A stretch of 64,000 nt of DNA from Lytechinus pictus. Lineage: Eukaryota; Echinodermata; Echinoidea; Temnopleuroida; Toxopneustidae. The first letter of the stretch is position 1, and every line of letters starts with the position of its first letter. Made by a program: the position numbers and the translations under genes. The notes under the pieces were generated by a model that was not told the DNA's origin, ran no database searches, and was given only the letters and a program-made list of their open reading frames with translations. This document shows positions 27,201-39,200 of the stretch, piece by piece. Where the stretch lies: positions 27,354,817 to 27,418,816 of the forward strand of contig NC_087261.1 of NCBI RefSeq assembly GCF_037042905.1, in the 5' to 3' direction.

Positions 27201-30200
27201 TATTCTTTGTGTGAGTTGCTCACATTGGATTCACCTCTCGTGTTCATCGGTTGATCATGATTTTTTTCATTCTTCATTGGGTTGGGTATGTAACAAATGT
27301 ACTTTTAATGAATTACCCTTCTATCTAGAATCTATGGTTGACGATCCTGGTAGTACTGTGACCAGAGACATAATAAGCAATTTTTCTGGAAAAGGATTGA
27401 TAAGTAAAAATATTAGTATTGGTAAAGGGTTTGTACTATCTCATTTGAATGTACGAAGTCTCCGAAACAAAGCAGACCATATCTGTCATTTTTTATCGCA
27501 AAATATGATTGAAGTATTTACAATGTCTGAGACCTGGTTAGATGAAACAATCGATGACCAGCAGGTGAATATTGAGGGATATATTTTAGAACGAAAAGAT
27601 CGCAATGCTAGTGGTGGTGGAATAGGATGCTATATCAAAGAATCAATTTCTTACACTAGGAGGTATGATATTGAACATGAAAATTTAGAAGTGTTATGGA
27701 TAGAGATTAAGATGAAGCAATCGCAACCATGGCTTGTATGTATTGTATACAGACCTCCTAACAGTACTATGGATTTCTTTGAAAAGTTGGAAAATAATAT
27801 TGAAAGGGCTCATGATATTACATCCAAAATAATTGTTCTAGGTGACTTAAATTGTAATATGTTGGTAAAAAACGTCTTTTCTACAAAGATTCAGAATATG
27901 TGTGATTATTTCAACTTCCATCAGCTCATTAATGAACCAACGAGAGTAACACCCACCACTCGATCCTGTATTGATCTTATTTTCGTACCGTCCATTGAAA
28001 GTAATTTCAAATCAGACGTAATCCCTTTGGGGATTAGTGATCACTCCTTGGTATATGTCAATTTGAAGAAAGATTGTAATAGGAATAAGCCAGCGGTCAG
28101 TAAGTTCAGATCTTTCCGCAATTTCGACCGAACCAGGTTTTTGAGTGATGGGGAAAAACTAAATTGGTCCTTTTTTTATAGCATTTCGGATGTTGAATAT
28201 TTATGGCAATATTTCAAAACGTGTTTTAATGAGATATGCAATACGCATGCACCCTTTGTAAGTGTTCGTAGAAAAATCAACGGGTCTCCTTGGATATCTG
28301 ACGATTATTTGAAATTAGCAAGGGAACGAGATTTCTTTAAGGCAAAATTTGATAAATCTGGTAAGGACTGTGATTGGAATACATACAAAAAGAAAAGAAA
28401 CTCTGTAAATAATTTAAATAAAAAGTTAAAAAGAGATTACTATTTTTCTGAATTTAATGAGAACGTTGGTGACCCTCGCAAAACGTGGAAAACATTGAAG
28501 AAAGTTTCATTCAAGAAAAGATCGGGAGGCGTTATCGAGTTGATCCAAGATGGACAGGTGATTGATGAATCTGAGCGTGTTGCATCTATATTCAACGAAT
28601 ATTTCACTCAAACTCCGGGTCGATTAAACATTGAACCCAACTCGGAGGAATTACATGAACTGACTGATAAAACCTTTGCATACGTTCCAATAACAGAGGA
28701 TTTTGTCTTCAAAGAACTCTCAAAATTATCTGTTTTTAAATCTAGTGGCATTGATAATTTACATCCACGTCTTTTGAAGCTTGCTTCACCATTCATAGCA
28801 AAGCCTCTTACCCATTTGTTTAATTGTTCAATCTCAAGTGGTATTGTTCCAGCTGAATGGAAGAGTGCACGAGTAACGCCCATTTTTAAGGACGGTGACA
28901 AGAAAATCTCTTCTAATTATCGGCCGATTTCGGTTCTTTCACACATTGTAAAAATCTTAGAAAAAGCAGTACACTCGCAATTGTATGATTATCTCAATGA
29001 TAATGGCCTTCTAAGTGACAGGCAATCGGGCTTCCGCCCGCTCCACTCGACAGGAACAGCACTAGTTGATGTAAATGACTTCTTACTGAGGGGAATCGAT
29101 AAAGGACTTATCTCTGGTGCTTTATTCCTGGACTTAAAACGCGCATTTGACTCAGTAAATCATAAAATTTTGCTGTATAAATTAAGAAAATATGGTATTA
29201 AGGACAGAGAATTGGAATGGTTTGAAAGCTATCTACGTGATCGAGTACAATGTGTTGTAGTTAATGGTGCTCAGTCTGGGTTTCGATCTATTAATTCTGG
29301 AATCCCACAGGGATCAATATTAGGGCCCCTTTTGTTTACAATTTTTATCAATGACCTTTGTAATTTGCCCTACTGTGAAAATACTAAAATTTGTTTGTAT
29401 GCTGATGATGCAGCAATATTTTGCCAAGGCAAGGAAATTGCAACTGTTGAAAAAACACTTAAACATGAGTTCAAAAAGATAGTTGATCACATTGAAAAGG
29501 ATGATTTAACATTGAATATCAAAAAGTGCAAGCTTATGCTATTTGGAACTAGAAATCGCATAAGAAATAAAACTGTTTCTCTGACCTATAGAGAAAGTGT
29601 TATTGAGGTTGTAAATGAATTTAAATATCTTGGTGTTGTATTTGATAATTATCTAAAGTGGGATTCACATATATCGAAAATTGTCTCTAAAATATCGAGA
29701 ACCATATCATGTATAAAACGCATTAGATTTTATTTACCAAAAAGAATTTTAAAATTGCTATATGATAGTTTGATATTATCACATATTGATTATGGTATAA
29801 TTTTATGGGGCTGTTCAGCAAAGTGCCATCTGGATAAATTACAAAAGCTTCAAAACCGCTATGCTCGTCTGATACTTAATGCACATTATTTAACTCCCCG
29901 AATTACATTATTATCATCTTTAGGATGGCAATCTGTCAAAGATAGAGTTGATTACCAGTTTAAAATATGGATGTATAAAGTGATGCACAATATAACCCCC
30001 AAATATATTCAGGATATAGTGCGCCATAGAACAATACATTTCGAAACTAGATATTCAATTAACTGTCCCCTTTTTATTGAAAAACCTCAAACCGAATATT
30101 ATAAAAGATCGTTTTGTTATCATGGCTCTAAAATATGGAATACGTTATCCCCTTCTCTCCGTTTGGCAAATTCACTTAATTCTTTTAAAAAACAATGCAA

Positions 30201-33200
30201 ATCGATATCCCTCACACAAATATGTTTTTAAGATTTCTAAGAATACTTTCTGTTACTTTCTGTTATTATAAGTTTATTAGTGATTTTTTTTTTACTTTTA
30301 TGTATTACATTTTTCTTTCTCATTGATTATTATGTACATTTGTTGACGATTTTTATGTGATATTGTTTTGTTATGTTTTTAATTTCTGTTGATACAGGGC
30401 CCCTTGGTCGAGCAGTTCTTGTAACTGAAAGGGCTACCCTGTTAAAATAAAACGACAAATAAATAAAAATAAATAAATCAAATTTGTTTTGAAGTTCAAC
30501 GAGGGATGGGCGGGCATACATGGGCAAGCGGCCCTTCCACTGAGGAGGCTGGACCGGACCCATGTTCACCACCGCTTCAAATGGACCAGCAGAACCATTG
30601 TAACCCTTGAACGCAGGATCGAACACGTCATCAAACTCAGAATGGAGCATGGCAAAGTCCTGTCGTAAGCTAGGAGAGAGGATGCTATCCGGATCTAATG
30701 AGATAGCATCGGAGTGTTTACTAACTCCAGGCACGGAGGGCCGTGGCTTGACCGGCTCAGGTACAAGTGGGCCAGATTTAGTTGACTCATTAACATACAC
30801 GGGCCTAACTTGACAAAAATGCTCGTTCTTGCGGAGAAGACGAGGCTCATGCGAGAGATTTGGGATACGAACTTTGCCTGCTACACTTGATATGATACAG
30901 GGATCAGGCCATGACTGGCGAGCGCTGGAAGGAACTTTCGAACTGACAACACGCGGTTCGAGGGCAACAGTCTCATGGGATAACAAATCAACAGGAAGTG
31001 TCAATTCAACAAAATCACCAGGCCATAGGACGGTGGACTGCGGAGGGGCACGAAGGACATGTGCCCGACGAACAGCATGTGACTTCTTTTTAGACAAGGG
31101 CTTAGAGCCATAAGTAATTACTAAGTCATCGCCGATGCATATTTGGCGTTTGGCAGGCCGAACAGAGACATCATTGAGTTCCATAAATGGAGTCCCAGCG
31201 AGAACTTCAACATCCAACTCATGAACAACAAGACCCTCAAAAACAAGTTGCTGAGATTCACGTGAGAAGGTGAGGCATGTTTCTCCTACTACTTCCAAGG
31301 GAGACACACCATCCGCCTGATGTGCAGACTGCGAACTAGGTTTTATTTCACCGCCAAGGGCTTGCACAGTTGCGCCACGAATCATGTTACCTGTGGCACC
31401 ACTGTCCATCGTAATACGGGTGGTATGGTGCCCAAAAAAAGCATCAAAATACGGAGACTGGCGAATCTGTACTCGCATGGCAGAAGTTTGAGAATGCTGA
31501 GGATTCTCATCTGTGGGGCTGACAGCTGATGGAGCTCGTTCAGGCTCCCCGGAATCACTGTTGTCGTCAAAGTTCTCGTCTTCAAAGATATTGGCGACTT
31601 GTCGGGCTTTGGCTATGAAGCGACGATCTTGTTCTGGCAAATATGTACACTCGCTAAGGTAATGAGTATCGGGCCGGCGAGCCTCGCGGCAAAGAGGGCA
31701 TTATTTGTGAGGACGTGGTTTATCGGAATACTGTGGTTTCGTAGTGCGGCGTGGTTGAGTCTGAGTGGGAAACTTGCTCATGCGTCCCTTCCGCTGAGGG
31801 AAAGAGGCATTAGCACGCATAGCACGAGAGTTTTCGGAGGAGTGAATCTCATCGAGCAGGCTGTTGAGGGCTTGAGAAATCTCTGGCTTGAGAGATGAGA
31901 GAGATCGAGCGCGTAGCTTAGTGCCATACCTCTGCTTTACCAGATGAGGGAGATCAGCATGGATCAATTGTAACCATTGGAGGACTATGAAATTCTCAAG
32001 TGTAGGAGTCAACTCTTCATCTTCAGAAATCACTTCACCATGGTGAGATATACCACCATTAACCTTAAGGAGATTATCATCAACGAAGGCAAGGATTCTT
32101 TGATACAAATCCTCCGGGCGTTCATCCGCCTCTAGCTTGATATCGCAAAAATCAAGGAAGTGGGCACCACTGCTTTGAAAGCCATAATGTAGCCTGATTT
32201 TGCCCCAAATATCAACTAGTGAACTAGAATCACGAATGATAGAATTGCGCGATATTATCGGGCAGTAATTCGCAATTTGCCCAAGCATTAGCTCCAACAT
32301 GCTCGCTTTCTGTTGGGTAGACCTCCTGGTCTCTGACGGCTCGGAAAGTGGGTCACTAGACATACCACGTAGTGGGTCATGTTTTGTTTTCTTATGCCAC
32401 GTGAAATCGGCACCTAAGAATATGGCAAAATTAGGATCGAGAGTGAGGATGTAAATAAAATTCTGCTTCCAATTCTCCAAAGATGTAACGGATTCGTTTT
32501 TGGTGAGACACCATTGTTTGGGTGCTCTGAGGGTAGCCATAGTTTTAGAGACACGTAACTGGATAGATGGGACTATGATAGATCTACCGTACCGTTATGC
32601 CGAGCCGTGTTTGTGAGTGAAAGTTAGTACACTTACCCCAACAAGCTAGAGCTGGATGCCTGACTGCTAGGAAAGCACGAAGACCGTTTGGGCAGTGAAA
32701 AGGCTAGGATCCGTTTCCAAAGCTGCCACCACGAAAGAACAAACAAGTCGACAGACAAGGCGTACAATTTGAACTCTTTATTCAACACGACCCGCGGCAG
32801 GTATGAGATGCAACCGAAGTGCTTACAAAGCACGCAAAACAGTAAAAACACTTCAACAAGCCAAAGCGACCACAAGGTGGCGCTATTACATAAAATAAGC
32901 AACACACAATTAATGGCGTAAAGTACAAGTTTGCAAACCTTGATTAGGCAAGTAACGACCATTAGCAATTGGCAATCTATGATTTCCACAACGATATTTA
33001 CAGAGTTCAATCCTATCTGCAACATCTAATTTCACTAAATAGTTCTCAAAACCAAAATCTTGTTTGCCATCTTTTGATCATCGAGAGTTTTGGATCGCTT
33101 TATTCTGCAACTTCATACAGGATGATTAAATTGTCAAGAAGCGTAACAAGGTGAAGCAATTAAGATCCGATGTAATTAACGTTAGCCGGCCAGCGCGTTG

Positions 33201-36200
33201 CAGGTTGACTTGAATGACACAGCAGCAGGAGCGCAGCGCAGCGGACCTCTCATTAACCGGAGTCGGGTACGTAGAAGCCGCGCGCATCCTACCCAAGAGC
33301 TGGATAGCATTATTGCAGGCGATAGGTCTAGGTCGTCTGTATTTTAGCCAGGACGAGCTAACGTTTTGGTCCAGATTGGTTACAACAGTTCTCACTTAAA
33401 GAAGGGATATAAAACAAATATATTAGGAGGTTCCTTCGAAAGCATAGTGGGAATTATTAATTCTCGGTTGGACTGGCAATATTACTATTTTTCCCACTAT
33501 ACTTTCTCAAAGCCTGATATATTTGTATGATATATGATATTTAATATTCTGTTATGTGCAAATATAGATATGTATTTACTATATGAGCTTAATCAATCAC
33601 TCTTTGTCGTTAGTATTCAAGTGGCTTGGAATAGATTTCATTGGTGTGACTGTATCGTAAGGTTTGGTTACGAAAAAGTGCACAACAATAAATGCAGTGC
33701 ATCAGCTAAGATTTAAAAAAATACATTAAAAAAAACTATTTGTTCCTTGTTTTTTTTATAGATGTGAGGCTGGTGGATGGGGAGAAACCAAGCGAGGGTC
33801 GATTAGAAGTCCTTGTACCTGATTACTCTACTGAATGGCAGACAGTTTCTTCATTTGGATTTGGATACGATGAAGCGTCCGTTATTTGCAGAGAGCTCGG
33901 ATACCCAGCCGCCAATAATGTAGATTCCTGGCAATTCGGGTTCGTAGATCACTCAAGTTTAGGAATAGAATGTAATGGAGGTAAGTATTTCCCCTCTAAA
34001 TTCATGGAAAATAAATTTATAGTTTTATCAGGGCCCCGTCTTACAAGGAATTACGATTGATCCGATCAACCTCAGCTATATGGAAATCCATCATTGTCAT
34101 CATTTTTTCTACAGAAAATATGCACAATGTACTCTGTGAACACACAGAAGCACATTGAATATTAAAAATAAAACTATGAACGCATGAATATACATCATCT
34201 TTAGAAAATATTTGGAATAAACCTGCATCTCAGATGTTGACGTTGCTGCCTTTCCATAGTTACGATTGATCCGATCAATCTCGACTCTTTGTAAGACGGG
34301 GCCTCGATCTGCTTCGAAAGGACAATAGTCCAGGATAGACCCCATAGACAAGGGGTCGAACCTTGTTTTTTTAGATATACAATGTTTTTTTATGGTTTCT
34401 TGTCAATTCGAGGGTGCTGATTCCGAATCTGAATGATGCCACTTTTGTAACCTTGAGCATTTTCCGCAAATTGGCAAAATCCAATATGGCCGCCAAAATA
34501 TGCAAATTACCCATGAAAATCATGAAATTGCCAACACATTAGCTATAAAATGCATGTAGTTGTTGTGCAGAAGTGAAATACCAATTGGAAAAGCGATATT
34601 TGACAAAATATTTATTTTATTGATATTCAAAATGGCCGCCATAACCCCTGTATACTTTATTATGTAGAATATGAATGGGGAAAATATTTTTTCAAACAAG
34701 AGCACTATTATTGCATGTTATTGTGACCTGCGAGTGGACTACTGTCTGAAAACATGACTATTAACAAAACTATGTCATTTGTATACTATCTAATGTGATA
34801 AATGCTGTATTATGATATTCAAAATGGCTGTCATAGACCCCTTATACTGTGTACAATAAAAAAGGGGACAAATAATTTTCACAACCTTTGAATTGTTTGA
34901 CTTTAAAATGCCAATAACTGCGAAATATTGGTGTAACACTGTCTGACAACAAGGATTTCTAACGAAACATATCATTTCCCTTGCAATTTCGGTAATTATG
35001 CTGCATGTTGACATTCAAAATGGCTGCCATAGGCCCTATCTGTATTATGAACAAAGCGAATGGAGAAACTAATTTTCACAAGAGTAAAAACAATAAAATG
35101 AATGTAATTGTAATATATACGAGTGAAATATTGTCTAAACACATGATTTCTGGCGAAACATATCATTTCATTGTTCATGCATGAGATAAATGCTGTATTG
35201 TAAAATTCAAAATGGCCCCTATGGGCCCTTACAGTATTATCTACAATGTAAATGGGGACAAATACTTTTGAAAGAATTAGGATTTGCCTGACTATGAAAT
35301 CCATATAATTCTGTTGTATAAGGAAAATATTGTTTGAAAACGTGATTTTTTCAATGAAATATAACATTTCCTCTCCCATAGGTGATAAATACTGTATTTT
35401 GACTTTCAAAACGGCCGCACAAGCCCCTACAAATTTCTGTAATATGCGTATAGGAAAAATAATCATCACCAGAATGAGAACCAAAAACGCACGTAACTAT
35501 GTGATGTATAGGTAAAATTTGGTTTTGAACATGATTTCTGACTAAATACATCACATAATGGTTGAAAAGGTAATAAAGGCCTTACTTTGAAATTCAAAAT
35601 TGCTGCCATAGCCCAAAGTAGTATGTACATTGTAACTGGGGACAGATAATTTTGACAAAATTTTTACTATGAAAATGGCTTAATTTTGATGTAAGTGTTA
35701 AGTATTGTCTAAACCCAATGATTTCTAACGAAATATATCATAGCTTGTGTCATAAAGGTGATGAATGCAGCCTTTTAAAAATGAAAAATGGCCGCCATAG
35801 TCCCTTATCTTAATATGTAAAATTTGAATGGGGAAAGATAATTTCCACAAAGAAACATATTGCAGCCATTTTGAAATTTAAATATAGCATTTATCACCTA
35901 AATAACATAAGAAATTATCTATTTGGTTACAAAATCATATTTTCAGACGATATTTCACTCATACATGCAACACCATTTAGTCAAGCAAAGCCAAATTCTG
36001 TTAAAATTATATGTTCCCATTCACAAAGTACATAATAGGCCTACCGTTAGGGCCTGTAGCGGCTAGTTTGACTTTCAAAATACATTATTTATCACCTACC
36101 TGGCAGAATGAATGGTATATCTTGTTAGGAATTATGTTTTCAGACAATATTTTACTCTTAAATCACAATTATATGCATGTTATGGTGCTGACTCATGTGA

Positions 36201-39200
36201 AAATTGGTGTCCCAGATCGATTGTACATAATACAGTCAATGTCTTTTGGCGGCCATTTTGAAAGTCAAAATACAATATTTAACACAAATATGAAACCCGA
36301 ATAATGTATTTCGTTGCAAATTATATTTGAAGACAGTATTCCACCAATTTACCACAAAAAAATACGTTTTAGTGCTCACATTGTGATTGTTTTTGTCCTC
36401 TCTCACATCGTAGATCATAATTTTAGGGCCTTTGGCGGTCATATTAAATATATCAAAATACAGGGTTTATCACATACATGGCATGTTAAATAATAAATTT
36501 CGTTAACAATAATGTTTTTAGTCAGTATTCCACTCGTTTATCTCAACAAAATGCATTTTAGTGCTCACTCTTGTGATTTTTTTGTGTCACCATTCACATT
36601 GTACATAATAGTGTTAGGGCTTTTGAAGGCCATTTTGAATATCAAAATACAGGATTTATTACATAACTGACATAACAAATGATATATATCGTTAGCAATC
36701 ATGTTTACAGACATTGCTTCACTCATAGATCATAATTACTTGCATTACAGTGCTCAATTTTGTAAAAATTAATTTTCCCCATTCATATTGTACAGGGGTC
36801 TATGATGGCGGCCATTTTGATATCAAGAAAATAAATATTTTGACAAAAATCATTTTTTCAGATATTATTTCACTCCGGCAGCACAATTGCATGTACTTTA
36901 AAGCCAATGTGTGGACAATTTTATGATTTTCATGGGTAATTTGAATATTTTGGCGGCCATATTGGATTTTGCCAATTTGCAGATAATGCTCAAGGTTACA
37001 CGAGTGGCATCATTCAGATTCGGAATCAGCACCCTCGAATTGACAAGAAACCATAAAAAAACATTGTATATATAAAAAAACAAGGTTCGACCCCTTCTAT
37101 CCTGGACTACAATTGTAGCGTTGTGAAAGTGGAAACTAGGTATTACCTACTCAATACCACTGTCGTGCGATCATGTATGGGGGAAAAACTTCCCAAACCA
37201 ATTATAAGAAATTGCAAACATTACAAAATAGGGCATTGAAAACTGTATCACAGGTTGATCATCTATATCCATCGAAGCTCCTTTATTCTTCGCTTAATAT
37301 GGATAATCTTAAAATTCGTTGGACCAAACACTCGGCCGTTGTCGTGTTTAAATCCGTACATTGTCTTTGCCCACCATATCTTAGCGATATACATGTATTT
37401 GTTTCACGTAAATATATATACAAAACACGGTCTGGAAATGACCAACTGACTTTGAACTGCCCAAAAACTGAATAAGACAATTATTGTTTCAAGGCAGAAA
37501 GCTATGGAAGAAGTTGATATCGTGCATCCCTCCCGAAACTTCTCTTTCTACCTTCAAGATAAAGCTTCGGACCACATTAGCTCAACACGTATTGTAATTC
37601 CCCCTTACTGCATGCTAACCCCCCCCCCCCCCCCTCTACATCCCCAATCCCACTTGTTTTTATATATGTATTTGTATAAGGTATAATTTGTGGTCGTGCC
37701 TTACCATAAATAGGATTGATTTATGTTTTCTTTTAAAACCCTCAAAAAGAGTTTGGAAATCTGAGTTTGGCCATTAATTTCTCCCAACTCCCAAATTTAC
37801 ACAATGCATATTTGACATCAAAAGATCATTTATTTCTCCTTAAAATGACACCATGCTTGTTATGATCATGCCGTCACAAATGAGCAGGATACAAAAGTGT
37901 TGGATGAGGTCTGAATTGAAAAGCTGCAAAACGAGCAGAAATAGTAATGAAGGGTCAATACAGAACATGATTCTTTTGTATGTGTCAATAGAGATGAAAA
38001 TCTCCGGAGCCTTTAAAGTGCCATCGACTTGAAGACTTGGCGAGATGATTTATCATGTCATGTCGACTTGATAACTTTATTATGTCGACATGGTGAGATA
38101 CGTTATCTCGCCAAGTCGACTTATAAATAGTTATACATGTACATGTAGGTCAACTTGGCGAGATATTCGGAGTCTTGCAGGGCCTTGGACAATTCATATC
38201 TTGCCATGTCAACATATAATGTTTTATAAGTCGACTTGGCAAGATAAAATATATCGCTATGTCGACATATATTGTTTTATAAGTCGACTTGGCAAGATAA
38301 AATATATCGCTATGTTGACATATAACGTTTTATAGGTCAACTTGGCAAGATACCGTATCTCGCCATGTCGACATATAACTTTTTATAAATCGACTTGGCG
38401 AGATAACGTGTCTCGCCAAGTCGACATATAACTTTTTATAAGTCGACTTGGCAGAGATAACGTATCTCGCCATGTCAACATAATAAGGTTATTGTGTCGA
38501 CATGGCAAGATAAAGTATCTTGCCAAGTTGTCAAGTCGATGGCACTTTAAAGGCTCCGTAAAAATCAATTCAAATCAAGCCCCAGCTTCTTCATGTTTTT
38601 AGGTTTTGTTGTGGATTATGAAGTGATGGTTCTGTGAGATAACATGGTTTGAGTCGTGGTTTGAAATACCCATGCATGTTTGTTTGTTTGGTGTGTGTTT
38701 GCTTGTGCAGATGTGTGTTTGATGTTAAGGTGGATGAAAAACTCACCCCATCACCACGGGAAAAAAAACAGTGACTTTCAATATTGTGTCATTTTGCAAC
38801 TTTTGAATTTTGACCTTGCCACACATTTCAAGGCACTTTACCTCCATGTGGACCATAATCATATCATGTAGGGTATCATTTTAAAGAGAATTAAATGATC
38901 CATTCTTGATATTCACTTTTTTGAAAGAGCAAGTGATCAGTGCATTTAAAATATTAGAAATATTCCATTTAGTATATTCTTAATTCAATCACTTAATTTA
39001 AATGTTTCAGATGAAGACGAGATGCATTTCAATATTTTAATAACATTAATTACACATTGATATTTACTAAAACCGAGGAGGGATTTTCGACGAAAGTCAG
39101 ATTTCCAAATTTTTTTGAGGAGTTTTGTATATGTATTTGTTTATACATTGTATGTTTGTAGTTTTAACGTGTCCACTCGAACAGCCTGTGGTTGAAGAGG

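Larger units (their letters stand above)
26501..30476 (+). mobile_element. LINE-B, PHD-finger non-LTR retrotransposon, 5'-truncated
   Basis: It interrupts the LTR element's reverse transcriptase and is flanked by 'atcaaa' at 26495-26500 and 30477-30482. The 3' end is an A-rich simple tail of (AAATA)-type repeats without a long poly(A), as in CR1-like LINEs. It lacks the 5' UTR and the start of ORF1 but keeps a complete ORF2. Orientation is opposite to the host retrotransposon. Confidence 0.9.
20353..32921 (-). mobile_element. LTR retrotransposon (Ty3/Gypsy-like), minus strand, nested
   Basis: Its LTRs are 32732-32918 (5') and 20356-20377 plus 23165-23332 (3', split by a foldback). It is flanked by 'taa' at 20353-20355 and 32919-32921. 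The primer-binding site starts directly after the 5' LTR: 'tggtggcagc' on the minus strand at 32731-32722, complementary to a tRNA ending GCTGCCACCA. The order is Gag, zinc knuckle, protease, reverse transcriptase, RNase H, integrase, which is the Ty3/Gypsy order; BEL/Pao has the same order and is the alternative. No envelope-like gene is seen. The copy is dead as it stands: an in-frame stop, a frameshift and two insertions. Confidence 0.85.
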
